Shown piece after piece: positions 34,115 to 43,272 of a DNA stretch of 64,000 bases (position 1 is the stretch's first letter; the number at the start of each line of letters is the position of its first letter). The DNA comes from Streptomyces thinghirensis. Lineage in GTDB: Bacteria; Actinomycetota; Actinomycetia; Streptomycetales; Streptomycetaceae. Location of the stretch: contig JAKFGP010000054.1 of assembly GCA_021502835.1 (NCBI GenBank), positions 1 to 64,000 of the forward strand. The letters are read 5' to 3'. The notes below the pieces were generated by a model. It was not told where the DNA came from and made no database searches. It saw only the letters and a list, made by a program, of their open reading frames with translations. The translations under genes and the position numbers were made by a program.

Positions 34115-35491
34115 CTACGCGATGTGCTCGTCCTCCAGCTCCGCGCTGTGACGGATTGGTGAAGCGGCTCACCAGCCGCTTGCGGCTCCGGATCGGCGAG
34201 CGGCGTACCGAACGTCGCCTCCACGTTGTCACCGAACTCGCGGGGCGTCGGATGGCTGCCGTTGATCGACTGCTTGAACACCTGGTAGTAGGCGTCCTCG
34301 TCCGGGCCCTGCGGCTCAGGCGTGCCACCGCCCCCCCCAGCTCGCGGGTCCGGTGGGGGCCGACCGGTATGGGGAAACTGCCGGTATCCTCGGAGAGGGC
34401 TCCCGCACCGGGGGCTCCTCCTCGAACTGCTGCCGGTACTGCTCGGCCTGCCGCTGTTCCGCTTCCCACTGGGCGTACTGGTCCGGGTCGTAGGCGGGGT
34501 CGTAGTCGCCGTGGTACTCGACGGACTGCGGGTCCCGGGCGTGCAGCCACGGATTCTGGTTCGGGTCCATCGCGGGGTTCTGGCCCGCTGCCGGGTTCTG
34601 GCCCGACGTGGAGTTCGGGTCCACCGCGGGGTTCTGGCCCACCGCGGCCTGCTCCCGCACCGGCTCCGGCTCCCGGCCGCCGACCAGCTCGGGGCGCTGC
34701 TCACCGACGGGCTCCGCCTTCCGCAGGGAGGGCGCGGTCCCGTGGGCCGCCCGTCCGTCCGGGAGCGCGTCGGCCTGCGGCGCCGGCGGCAACAGCGCCG
34801 GCTCGATGCCCGCCGCCGCCAGACCCGCCGGGGCCGTCTGCGACAACGGCACCCCGTAGCGGGCCAGGCGCAGCGGCATCAGCGACTCGACGGGGGCCTT
34901 GCGGCGCCAGCCGCGCCCGAACCGCGAGCGCAGCCGGGCCTGGTAGACCAGACGCTCCTGCTCCAGCTTGATGACCTGCTCGTAGGAGCGCAGCTCCCAC
35001 AGCTTCATCCGGCGCCACAGCAGGAAGGTCGGCCCCGGCGAGAGCAGCCAGCGGGTGAGGCGGACGCCCTCCATGTGCTTGTCGGCGGTGATGTCGGCGA
35101 TCCGGCCGATCGCGTGCCGGGCGGCCTCGACGGACACCACGAACAGGATCGGGATCACCCCGTGCATGCCCACACCCAGTGGGTCGGGCCACGCCGCCGC
35201 GCCGTTGAACGCGATCGTCGCCGCCGTCAGCAGCCACGCCGTCTGCCGCAGCAGCGGGAAGGGGATGCGGATCCAGGTCAGCAGCAGGTCCAGGGCCAGC
35301 AGTACGCAGATGCCCGCGTCGATGCCGATCGGGAAGACGTAGCTGAAGTTCCCGAAGCCCTTCTGCAGGGCCAGTTCCCGCACCGCCGCGTAGGAACCCG
35401 CGAAGCCGATCCCGGCGATGATGACGGCACCGAAGACGACCATGCCGATGAGAACGCGATGCGTCCGTGTCAGCTCTAGTGGCGCGGCCAC
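34115..35491 (-). CDS. DUF2637 multi-spanning membrane protein
   Basis: About 458 residues. The N-terminal half has four membrane segments (VLIGMVVFGAVIIAGIGFAG; GIDAGICVLLALDLLLTWI; TAWLLTAATIAFNGAAAW; GVIPILFVVSVEAARHAIG), the DUF2637 domain. A basic segment (RMKLWELRSYEQVIKLEQER) follows, then a long Gln/Asn/Pro-rich cytoplasmic tail with repeated GQNPA units. It ends HPTPREFGDNVEATFG and ELEDEHIA. Similar N-terminal domains occur in plasmid-spread (Spd) proteins, but this chromosomal copy by lysS has no assigned role. The GTG at 35491 is chosen because GGGAGGGGA lies just upstream. Frame breaks near 34150, 34320 and 34390. Confidence 0.8.
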
Positions 35492-35593
35492 CCGTACTCC
35501 CCTCCCAGTGCCTGTTGTTGCGCGCAACAGAGTGGCACATGTGTGCGGGGGACGGGTGGCCGGTGGGCGCTTCGGGGCTTGGCCGCTCCGGCG

Positions 35594-35971
35594 TCAGGGC
35601 CGCGGGGTCCAGGCCGCGACCAGTTCGAGGAGGCCGGGGAACCGGGCGCTGAGGTCTTCGACGCGCACGTGGCTTCGGCGTTCGAGCCCGTACTGGCGCT
35701 GACGGGTGACTCCCGCCTCGCGCAGCGCCTGAAGTGGTGGGTCAGCGACGACTTGGGCCGGTCGAGGGCCGAACCAGCCGCAGGTGTGGTCGAAGTCCTC
35801 GGACTCCAGGAGGAGTTTGCGGACGATCGTCAGCCGCAAGGGGTCGCTGAGGGCGCCCAGCACGGTCTCCAGGCGCAGTTCTTCCACTGCGGGTTCCGGC
35901 AGCGGCTCGGGCAGGCCGGACGGTTCGGGGAGCACCTTGATGGCGGGCGCGGCGGCCGTGGTCGCGGGCAT
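35594..35971 (-). CDS. ArsR-family transcriptional regulator
   Basis: About 125 residues with a winged helix: LRLETVLGALSDPLRLTIVR, KLLLESEDFDHTCGWFG, then the recognition region ALREAGVTRQRQYGLERRSH and VRVEDLSARFPGLLELVAAW. The recognition helix is disturbed by an indel near 35765. No CxC metal motif is visible in the usual alpha-3 place, so metal sensing is not supported. The ATG at 35971 follows GAGGAG. It is divergent from an MFS gene that it probably controls. Confidence 0.82.
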   Translation of the reverse strand: MPATTAAAPAIKVLPEPSGLPEPLPEPAVEELRLETVLGALSDPLRLTIVRKLLLESEDFDHTCGWFGPRPAQVVADPPLQALREAGVTRQRQYGLERRSHVRVEDLSARFPGLLELVAAWTPRP

Positions 35972-36000
35972 AGGCAACTCCTCATGACGTGAATCCTGTG

Positions 36001-36016
36001 TACGACTTCAATCGTA
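36001..36016. promoter_or_regulatory. Candidate operator in arsR-MFS promoter region
   Basis: TACGA (36001-36005) and TCGTA (36012-36016) form an inverted repeat around CTTCAA in an AT-richer patch 30 bases upstream of the arsR start. ArsR-type regulators bind imperfect palindromes of this size. Confidence 0.4.
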
Positions 36017-36100
36017 CTGCATGCTAAGTTCGGATCAACTCGTACTGCTGGTGGTTCCGCAGGAAAAACGCTCCACAGGAAGAACACGGGAGGAACAGTC

Positions 36101-37364
36101 ATGTCCGAGACCCGGACCGCATCCGAAGAGGCCGTCGAAGGGGGGCGGGGAACGGACACCGCGCGGACCGACGGGCGGCCCGTCGCGCCGCTGTGGTGGG
36201 TGTGGCTGGCCGCATGGCCGGTCACCGCCGTCTTCGTGCTCTCGAACGCCGCCACGCCGCTGTACGTGCTGTGGCAGCGCGACATCGGCTTCTCCAAGGG
36301 CACCCTGACCGTGGTGTTCGCCTCCTACATCGTCGGCCTCATCGGTTCACTCCTGGTCTCCGGCGTGGTCTCCGACCGGGTCGGCCGCAAGCCGGTGCTG
36401 TTGCCCGCCCTGGCGCTCGCTCTCGCCGCCTGCCTGATCTTCGCGACTGCCACGGGCGTGGCCGCGCTGCTCGTCGCGCGGCTGTTCAGCGGCATCGCGG
36501 TCGGTGCCGTCGTTTCGGCCGGCATGGCCGCCGTGACCGATGTCGCCGGACCCGGGCGCAAGCGGCTCGCCGCCCTGCTCGCCTCCTGCGCGATGGTCTT
36601 CGGCGCCGGGCTGGGCCCGCTGCTCGCCGGCGTCCTCTCCGAGGTCGCGCCCGCACCGACCGTCACCGTCTTCGTCGTCGAGGCCGTACTCCTGGTCACC
36701 GCGCTGCTCGCCGTCCTGCGCATGCCGGTACGCCGCCCCCGAGGCGCGCGGCAGGCGAGTGTGGGTGCGGGTGCCCGGTGTCCCACGCGGCAGCGGTCGC
36801 CGGCTCGCCCTGGGCATCGCCGTGTTCGCGCCCGGTATCACCGCCACGTCCTTCGTGCTCTCGCTCGGCCCGTCGCTGCTGTCCGGACTGCTCGGCACCA
36901 CGAGCCGGATCGTCGCCGGGGCCATGGCGTTCGTGATGTTCCTCGCCGCCACCGGGGTGCAGTTCGCCGTGCAGAGGCTGAGCCGCCGCATCATCCTCAC
37001 TGCCGGCGCGGTGAGCACCACACTGAGCATGGTCACGCTGATCGTCGCCGTGCACACCTCGTCGGTACCGGTACTTGTCGCCTCCGCGCTCCTGGCCGGC
37101 GCCGGCCAGGGCATGGGGCAGCTCGGCGGCCTCTCGCTGCTCAACGCAGGCGTCCCGCCCGAGCGTCTCGCCGAGGCCAACGCCGCGCTCAACGTAGGCG
37201 GTTACATCCCGGCCGGCGTACTGCCCGTATCCGCCGGGTACCTCAGCGACGCGGTGGGCCTGACCGGCGGCGCCACGATCTTCGGCTGCGTCCTTCTGGG
37301 TCTCGCGGTCATCGGCGGCCTGGTGGTCCTCGCCACGCGGCGCGGGGTGACGGACCCGGCCTGA
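36101..37364 (+). CDS. MFS transporter
   Basis: A 12-helix permease of about 420 residues. Segments include WWVWLAAWPVTAVFVLSNAA, the loop 2-3 motif GVVSDRVGRKPVLLPALALA, ALLVARLFSGIAVGAVVSAG, LGIAVFAPGITATSFVLSLG and VLLGLAVIGGLVVLATRRG. The layout is that of YfcJ/sugar-efflux-like drug exporters. Start ATG 36101, after GGGAGGAACAGTC. Its divergent ArsR neighbour probably regulates it. Frame broken near 36735 and 36765. Confidence 0.88.
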
Positions 37365-37399
37365 CGGGGCGCGAGGCGCGAGGAAGGGCGCGCGTGTTC

Positions 37400-37442
37400 G
37401 GGGAACGGTGCACCACCGGTCGGCGGTGGTGCACCGTTCCCC
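37400..37442. terminator. Strong bidirectional terminator
   Basis: GGGGAACGGTGCACCACCG (37400-37418) and its exact complement (37424-37442) form a 19-bp perfect stem with a five-base loop. It separates the MFS gene from the convergent GBL-receptor gene. Confidence 0.9.
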
Positions 37443-37476
37443 CGGACGCGTGCGGGTACGGCCGCGGCCAGAGCGC

Positions 37477-38124
37477 TCAACCGGCCCGGACCGCAGCGAA
37501 GAGCAGAGCGCTCAGGTCACGCCAGCGCGACACGACGTCCAAACGGCCGCTGAGCACGTCGGAGACATGCTGGGAACCGAAGAACGCGGAGACCAGGGAG
37601 TGCGCGGCCCTGGACGGGTCGACGCCGGCGCGCAGCTCGCCCGCTTCCCGGGCCGAGGTCAGCAGGGTCTCCAGCAGGGAGATCCAGTCGACGTACGGCG
37701 TTGGCAACTCGGCGTCGATCTGCGGGCGTTCGATCTGCAGCCGGGCGCCGGCCTGCACGATCACGTCGTCCTGGAACGCGGCGGCCGCACGCTCCAGCAT
37801 CCGCGCGGCAGTGTCCAGGGGCCGAACCCTTCCGCGGTCACTTCATCAAGCACTTTCGGCCAACGAGCGTAGTGTTCCTCCACGATCGCCACCGCCAGGG
37901 CCTCCTTGGTCGGATAGTGGAAGTACACGGCTCCTTTGGTCATCTCGACCCGGTCGGCAACGTCCTTGACCGACGTGTTGCGAAAGCCCCGCGCCGTGAA
38001 GAGTTCCGCGGCCCCCATCAGGACCCGCAGTCGGGTTCTGGCCGAACGGTCCTGTTTGGGATCGGTCCCCCTTCTGATGGGGATCTTCTTGCGTCCGAAT
38101 GCGGTGGCCTGCGGCTCCTGGCAT
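37477..38124 (-). CDS. Gamma-butyrolactone receptor-type TetR regulator (ScbR/ArpA family)
   Basis: About 215 residues. The DNA-binding part is KQDRSARTRLRVLMGAAELF, TARGFRNTSVKDVADRVEMT and KGAVYFHYPTKEALAVAIVE. The ligand part has IVQAGARLQIERPQIDAELP, YVDWISLLETLLTSAREAGE, and the family-typical SFFGSQ-type end AFFGSQHVSDVLSGRLDVVS plus RWRDLSALLFAAVRAG. Such proteins repress by binding ARE palindromes and release DNA when they bind a butyrolactone. It is divergent from an AfsA-type synthase, and a perfect ARE lies between them. The N-terminus is disturbed (break near 38065). I use the ATG at 38124; ATG 38144 is possible. Another break near 37820. Confidence 0.87.
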
Positions 38125-38215
38125 GAGGGGCTTCCTCTGTCATCGATCGGCTTGCGGAGGTGTGGTGGCGCGGAGGGTGGTCATGTGACAGCGCGGTGGC
38201 GAAAAATGATCTCCT

Positions 38216-38239
38216 AATATACCTTCCCGAAGGTATATT
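38216..38239. promoter_or_regulatory. ARE, autoregulatory element for the butyrolactone receptor
   Basis: Arms AATATACCTTC (38216-38226) and GAAGGTATATT (38229-38239) are perfectly inverted around CC. The ATACCTTC/GAAGGTAT core is the known binding motif of ArpA/ScbR-type receptors. It sits between the divergent receptor and synthase genes in an otherwise AT-richer patch. Confidence 0.92.
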
Positions 38240-38374
38240 TCTCCTCGTCATCACGTGCTGCGTCGGGACCATACCCGTGCGCGGCCGCCACGGCGACACG
38301 GGAGAATCCGCGTGCCTGGCATACCTGGTCTTGAGACAAACACCGGCCGATGGGGGCCGGATCACGGGGGAAGC

Positions 38375-39304
38375 ATGAACTTCGACCGATGTGTTCCGCG
38401 TAAGTCCGTCCACAAGGCGGTCGATTCGGAAGTGCTGCTGACAGATGCCGTGCGGCTCGGCGACGACCGCTTCACGGTCGCGGCTCGGTGGCACCGCGAT
38501 CACTACCTCGCTCACCACGGTGGTCCGGCGGCCGACCCGGTCCTGTTGATGGAGACGGCGCGGCAGGCCGCGATCCACTTGTCTCATCGCTTTCTCGACG
38601 TCGAGTACGGCATGCCGTTCGTGCTGAGCGAAATATCGGCCGAACTCTTCGAGACGCTGCCCCCTGTGCGCGAGGACCACCTCGCCGTGGTGCTCGATGT
38701 CGTTTGCCGCCGTCCCGCCGAGGGTGCGCGGCGGCTGCGCTTGGAAATCGAGGCCGACGTCCTGGTGCGGCACCGCCGCGTCGGGCGGGTCGGAGTGTGC
38801 TGGGAACCGATGGCACCCCGCCGGTACGCCCTGCTGCGGCGGCGCGGTGGGCAGGAGCCCGGGGCGGTGCCGTCGCACCCCACACCGTCCCGGGACCCGT
38901 TGTGGCCGGCCCGCGTCGGCCAGATCGCCGAGCGGGATGTACTGATCGCCGACGACTCGCTGCGGAAGAACCGCTGGTGGCTGCGACTGGACCGGGAGCA
39001 CCCCGTGCTCTTCGACCACGACTGCGACCACGTGCCGGGCATGGCGTTGGTGGAGGCGTTCCGACAGGCCGCCGGTGTCGCCGCGGCGGACAACCGGCCG
39101 GGTGCGAGTGGCGTGACGCTGCTCACCGTGGTGTTCAGCGCCTTCGGCGAACTGGACGCGCCGGTGTCGATCACGGCGGAATCGGTCACCTCCGGCGGAA
39201 CCACCGCCATCCGTGCCCACCAGGGCGACCGTGAACTCGCCTTCGCCACGGTGCGCTGTGGCGCGGTGGACTCCGTCCTGGGTCGGCTGGAGGCGGCGTG
39301 CTGA
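38375..39304 (+). CDS. afsA: AfsA/ScbA-type gamma-butyrolactone synthase (A-factor hotdog protein)
   Basis: About 309 residues, one intact frame. Two tandem hotdog domains. The first has VHKAVDSEVLLTDAVRLGDD, RFTVAARWHRDHYLAHH, DPVLLMETARQAAIHLSHRF and MPFVLSEISAEL. The second has DRDVLIADDSLRKNRWWLRL-like AERDVLIADDSLRKNRWWLR, DHDCDHVPGMALVEAFRQAA, and LLTVVFSAFGELDAPVSI. The E/R pairs (ETARQA, EAFRQA) are the conserved catalytic-region residues. Family members condense a beta-ketoacyl donor with dihydroxyacetone phosphate, the first committed step to A-factor-type signals. The ATG at 38375 gives the family N-terminus. It overlaps the next gene by seven bases. Confidence 0.94.
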   Translation: MNFDRCVPRKSVHKAVDSEVLLTDAVRLGDDRFTVAARWHRDHYLAHHGGPAADPVLLMETARQAAIHLSHRFLDVEYGMPFVLSEISAELFETLPPVREDHLAVVLDVVCRRPAEGARRLRLEIEADVLVRHRRVGRVGVCWEPMAPRRYALLRRRGGQEPGAVPSHPTPSRDPLWPARVGQIAERDVLIADDSLRKNRWWLRLDREHPVLFDHDCDHVPGMALVEAFRQAAGVAAADNRPGASGVTLLTVVFSAFGELDAPVSITAESVTSGGTTAIRAHQGDRELAFATVRCGAVDSVLGRLEAAC

Positions 39305-40415
39305 CCGCGCGGCGCCGGGCTCCGGGCGGAAGGGACGTACGCGACCTCCTCGTTGAGTGCGCGGGGCGGGACGCGCGGGGTGCCGACGAGCGGCGCAGGC
39401 TCGACGCGCGGGTCGCTGCTGCCGTTGTCGACGCGGGGTTCCCGGGGCACCTGGTGCCGGTGAAGTGGGGTGGCGCTGCCGGGAGTTTCACCCGGTTGCT
39501 GGCCGATGCCTCGGCCGTCGCGGAGGCCTGCGCTGCCACCGGATGGTGCGCGGCCCTGTACGCGGCACACGGCCGGCTCGCCGCATACCTGCCTGAGCAG
39601 GGGCAGTACGACCTATGGGCGCACGGCCCGGACGTCCGCATCGCCGCTTCGATCATTCCGGCACAGGGCCGCGCCACGCCGTGACCGGCGGCTGGCGGCT
39701 GGACGGGGAGTGGCGCACGGCCAGCGGTGTCGACCACGCGGAATGGGTGCTCCTCGCTTCCTGGACACCGGCCGGTGACGGCGTACAGGAGCACCGGATA
39801 TTCGCCGTGCCCGCGGGGGCATCTCCGTCCGGGACACTTGGGACTCCCTCGGCCTGCGGGGGAGCGGCAGCAACAGTGTGGCGGCCGACGGCGTCGTCGT
39901 GCCCGTCCACCGGTCGGTCACCCTGAACGCGTTGCTGTGCCCTCTGCCCGACGCGGCGCGTTGCCACCGAGTCCCCTATCCCATGGTCGCCGCACCGATC
40001 TTCGCGGCTCCCGTGCTGGGAGCGGCCCGCGCCGCGCTGCGGGCCTGGACGGACGAGTGCCTTACGACTCAGGCGCCGGGGCCGGGCCAGAACCTGCTGC
40101 TGAGCGGGGCGTCCGCACGGATCCACGCGGCGGGCCTGCTGCTGGCGGGCACTGCCGAGCGGGCGGACCAGTACGAGATCACCCCGCTCACCGTGGCCGA
40201 GAACCGTCGTGACGCGGCGACCGCGGCCGCACTGTGCCGCGAGGCGGTCGACGACCTCTTCCACGCGTCGGGCATGCGCGGACAGTCCCCCGGCAGCGCA
40301 CTGCAGCGGGCGTGGCGCGACGTCACGACGGCGGCGGGACACGGGGGCCCTCGGCCTCGACGCGGCGGCTGACGCGTACGCGGACGCGTTGTCGGCGAGT
40401 GGGGGCGCCCGATGA
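39298..40415 (+). CDS. Acyl-CoA dehydrogenase-type flavoprotein (HpaB/HsaA-like oxidase) of the GBL operon
   Basis: About 372 residues. N-terminal helical region: DARVAAAVVDAGFPGHLVPV, KWGGAAGSFTRLLADASAVA and EACAATGWCAALYAAHGRLA. Middle beta domain: GGWRLDGEWRTASGVDHAEW with WDSLGLRGSGSNSVAADGVV (the flavin-binding TWDSLGLRGSGS pattern). C-terminal helices: PIFAAPVLGAARAALRAW, AALCREAVDDLFHASGMRGQ and SPGSALQRAWRDVTTAAGHG. This is the type-2 acyl-CoA dehydrogenase layout, used by both dehydrogenases and FMN-dependent hydroxylases. Coupled to the synthase (GTG 39298 overlaps its stop) and to the phosphatase (ATGA), so it probably tailors the butyrolactone, for example introducing unsaturation or a hydroxyl. 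Frame breaks near 39680, 39825 and 40345. Confidence 0.82.
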
Positions 40416-41104
40416 CGCCGGTGGCCGAGAGGAGTGTTCCGCACTCGCGTTCTTCGACGTCGACGAGACCGTGATCGCCGAGAAGAGCCTGGTCGATTTC
40501 TGGGGGCATTGGCAGGCCGCGCACCCTCCGCTGGGTGCCGACACGACGGGTCCGCCGGCGTCGGCGGTACGCACCCGCGAAGCGCTGAACCGCGCGTACT
40601 ACCGGCGCTACGCAGGCGTTCCCCTGTCCGCCCTCGAAGCCGCCGGCCGTCGCTGGTACGACGGCTACCGGCGAGGCGGCGCGGCCTTCGTGCTGCCGGT
40701 GCTCGACGCCGTGACGGCGCACCGTGCGGCGGGCCGCGAGGTCGTACTGGTCTCGGGCTCGATGCGTCCGCTGCTGGCCCCCGCTGGCCGAGGAACTGGG
40801 GGCGTCGGCGGTGCTGTGCACCGAACTGCTGGTGAGGGCCGACGGAGTGCTGACCGGGGAAGTGAGCCGCCCGATGATCGGGGAGGCGAAGGCGCAGGCC
40901 GCGCTCCGGCTCATGCGGGAGCGCGGCGCGGACCCGGGCGACTGCTTCGCGTACGGCGACCACGAGAGTGACCTCGCCCTGCTCAGTGCGGTGGGGGCAC
41001 CGGTCGTGGTGGGTGACTGCCCCGTGCTGAACCAGGAGGCGGAGCGCCTTGGATGGCCGGTGACGCCGGCCCGCCGGGGCCCGTTGAGCGGATCGAACGC
41101 GTGA
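40412..41104 (+). CDS. HAD-IB phosphatase of the GBL operon
   Basis: About 230 residues. Nucleophile motif ALAFFDVDETVIAEKSLVDF; helical cap NRAYYRRYAGVPLSALEAAG; VVLVSGSMRPLLAPLAEELG (motif II Ser); GEAKAQAALRLMRERGADPG (Lys); and the acidic motif CFAYGDHESDLALLSAVGAP. This is a SerB-like IB enzyme. The A-factor pathway needs a phosphatase to remove the dihydroxyacetone-phosphate-derived phosphate; this gene, coupled (ATGA at 40412) to the synthase operon, is a natural candidate. Frame breaks near 40440 and 40785. Confidence 0.85.
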
Positions 41105-41186
41105 GACCCGCTGTGGAGCCGGACCACTCGAAGGCTTTCCATCCGATGGTATGTATGTGCTCTCTTTGACCCTGGAGGGCGCAAAC

Positions 41187-41773
41187 ATGGCACAACAGGA
41201 ACGGGCTCGACGCACGAGGGAGAAGGCTCTGACGGCCGCGGCCGAGGTGTTCGCCTCGCACGGCTACAGCAGAACCACCCTGAGCGAGGTGGCCGAGCGC
41301 ATCGGCATGACGAAGGGCGCGCTCTACGGGCACTTCCCCTCGAAGAGTTCGCTGGGCCCGGGCTCTGATCGACGAGTCACGGCAGGCCTGGGCGAGCCTG
41401 CGGACCGAGTACGACACTCCGGGTGCCGACGCCGAGGGTGTCCTGGAGGGTGTCGTCGTGAATTTCGCCGATCGGCTGCGGTCCGATGTGCGCCTGCGGG
41501 CCACAGTCAGGATCGCGGCCGACTGTCCGGTCCTGGCGCGCACTCTCGCCGATGTCCTGACCGAGGTGCAGAACGCCTTGATGGAGTTGATCCGCCGGGC
41601 GCAGCGTGACGGTGGCTTTCCCCGTATTCGCCGCGACTTGTCGCCAACCTGCTGATGACGGTGACGTACGGGGTGCTGTACGCGCCCGCCGCGTGTTTGG
41701 AGAGCGACGGCGCGCATGACGGGGAGCCGCTGTGGCGGCTGCTCTTTCGGGGCTCTGTCGGGGAGTGGGGTGA
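41187..41773 (+). CDS. Second TetR-family regulator of the GBL locus
   Basis: About 195 residues. HTH: MAQQERARRTREKALTAAAE, VFASHGYSRTTLSEVAERIG, MTKGALYGHFPSKSSL. Ligand domain: LEGVVVNFADRLRSDVRLRA, TVRIAADCPVLARTLADVLT, VQNALMELIRRAQRDGGFP, and NLLMTVTYGVLYAPAACLES. The N-terminus is close to GBL-receptor-like proteins, so it may be a pseudo-receptor, but the C-terminal half is less typical. ATG 41187 follows GGAGG. A single ARE-like half-site (GATGGTATGTA, 41145-41155) lies just upstream. The stop is uncertain: the frame breaks near 41360 and 41640, and I place the end at a TGA in a third frame. Confidence 0.72.
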
Positions 41774-41817
41774 CGGGATCCGGACGCGGGAGACGGCCGG
41801 GGCGTTTCGGATCCGTA

Positions 41818-41841
41818 AAAAATACCTTCGGGAACAGATTT
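41818..41841. promoter_or_regulatory. ARE-like site upstream of LysR gene
   Basis: AAAAATACCTTC followed by GGGAACAGATTTT: the left half matches the perfect ARE at 38216 over ATACCTTC. The right half keeps GAA and the final ATTTT but not the GGTAT. It lies about 90 bases before the LysR start, in an AT-rich patch. Confidence 0.6.
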
Positions 41842-41931
41842 TCTGTCATGCTGCCTCTGGTCCTACTGGGCGCGGGGCCGGACGGCTGCGGTCCTGTGCG
41901 GGGCAAGCCGACGACACTTGGGAGGAAGCAG

Positions 41932-42960
41932 ATGAGCTTGCTGGACGAGGGGACGGGGCGGCGTGCCTCGGAGCGGGCCGGCCTCGACACGGGGGACCCG
42001 GATCCGGCGGGTGCCACCGCGCTTCGCGCGATGTCGGACGCGCGGCACATAGACGACTTCGACATGAGGCACCTTCGATATTTCCTGACCGTGGTCGCGC
42101 CGGAACCGTATCGGCGGCCGCCCAAGAACTGCGAATATCGCAGCCGAGCCTGAGTCAGCAAATACGACGCCTTGAGCAACGCGTCGGCGCCGCTCTTTTC
42201 ATTCGTAGTTCACGGGGTGTTGAACTTACGACCGGCGGCCGGGCCTTTCTCAGAGAGATCCAGGGAATCCCGAGCCAGTTGCGCTCAGCCATCGCCGCCG
42301 TCGCACCCGCGCCTCGGGTCTGGTCCGTCGGGGTGTGCGGCGGAGTGCCGGCGGACGTCCTCATCGAGGTGGAGAACGGGCTGTCGGGAAGCCGCCTCCA
42401 CGGCGGCCGCGACGCGGGCGTGAAGCTGCGGATGCGCTCGGTGGGCACGGCGGACCAGGACGAACTGCTGCGGCACGGAGAGATCGCCTTCGGCATTGTG
42501 CGTCTGCCCGTCCCGACGCCGCATCTGGTGCGCGCCGTGGTCTGGGACGAACCGCTCGGACTCGTGATGGCGCGGGAACACCCGCTCGCCTCGCGTGTGG
42601 AGCCGACTTGGAGCGAACTCTCCCGGCAGCGCCTCCTCTGGTACGACGAGGGGTGCGCGCCCGGGTTCGCGGACACGGTGCCCGCGCACCTGGCCAGACT
42701 CGGCTGGAACTCGGTACTGCATCCCGTCGACCGGGACGAGCACGCCTTGTTCCTGCACGCCTTGCAGACCACCGCGGACCTCGTGGCCCTGCGGCCGCGC
42801 CGGGCCGTCGAACGGGGAACCGAACCTGGTGTGGCGGCCGCTGCCGACGAGCAGACCACCACGCGAGCGCCTCGCCGTGACCGCGGTCAGCGGCAGTCGA
42901 GGTGCCCGCTCTCTGCACAAGGTCTCAGGGGAGCGCGGCTGGACGTTCTTCGCCGAGTAA
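41932..42960 (+). CDS. LysR-family transcriptional regulator
   Basis: About 342 residues. After an unusual 40-residue leader (MSLLDEGTGRRASERAGLDT...) comes the LysR HTH: DMRHLRYFLTVV, TVSAAAQELRISQPSLSQQI and RRLEQRVGAALFIRSSRGVE. The effector domain begins RVWSVGVCGGVPADVLIEVE, includes GEIAFGIVRLPVPTPHLVRA and LGLVMAREHPLASRVEPTWS, and ends RSLHKVSGERGWTFFAE. ATG 41932 has GGGAGGAAG upstream. It sits just before the nine-gene operon at 43273, facing the same way, and has an ARE-like site upstream. It is thus a plausible link between butyrolactone signal and operon. Frame breaks near 42100, 42820 and 42860. Confidence 0.85.
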
Positions 42961-42978
42961 CCCCCCGCCCCCAGTCGG

Positions 42979-43015
42979 CGTGTGACCCGGGTCGTCCCCC
43001 CGCCCGGGTCACACG
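42979..43015 (+). terminator. Rho-independent terminator after LysR
   Basis: CGTGTGACCCGGG (42979-42991) and CCCGGGTCACACG (43003-43015) form a 13-bp perfect stem followed by TCTTTTTCTTTT. Confidence 0.92.
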
Positions 43016-43107
43016 TCTTTTTCTTTTCCGCTGCCAGGCGGTATAGGTGCCCGCATATGGAAGTCACGCGGTTTACGTCTTGGACGAGGCGCAGAGATCT
43101 TGGCTAG

Positions 43108-43125
43108 TGTCCTGAATGCAGGACA
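43108..43125. promoter_or_regulatory. Inverted repeat in promoter region of the nine-gene operon
   Basis: TGTCCTG and CAGGACA, perfect 7-base arms around AATG. It lies 148 bases before the nitronate monooxygenase start and after the LysR terminator. A candidate operator, binder unknown. Confidence 0.45.
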
Positions 43126-43151
43126 GGGCAGACTTCCGGCCCTTTTCGAAC

Positions 43152-43175
43152 CGCGGATTACCGAGAGAATCCGCG
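43152..43175. promoter_or_regulatory. Second inverted repeat upstream of the nine-gene operon
   Basis: CGCGGATT (43152-43159) and AATCCGCG (43168-43175), perfect 8-base arms around eight bases. It could be an operator or a 5'-leader hairpin. Confidence 0.45.
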
Positions 43176-43272
43176 TTCTTTGCGCGGAATTCATCATCGA
43201 ATTCGTCAGTGCTCTTCCTTCTCCAGGCCCGCCGGGCCCTGCTGAGCGATCGAACCGGACCAAGGGAGCATC

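Noticed and set aside
34540..34650. GQNPA-type repeats in the DUF2637 tail as a separate element
   Set aside because: They are in-frame protein repeats of the low-complexity tail, not a mobile or regulatory repeat.
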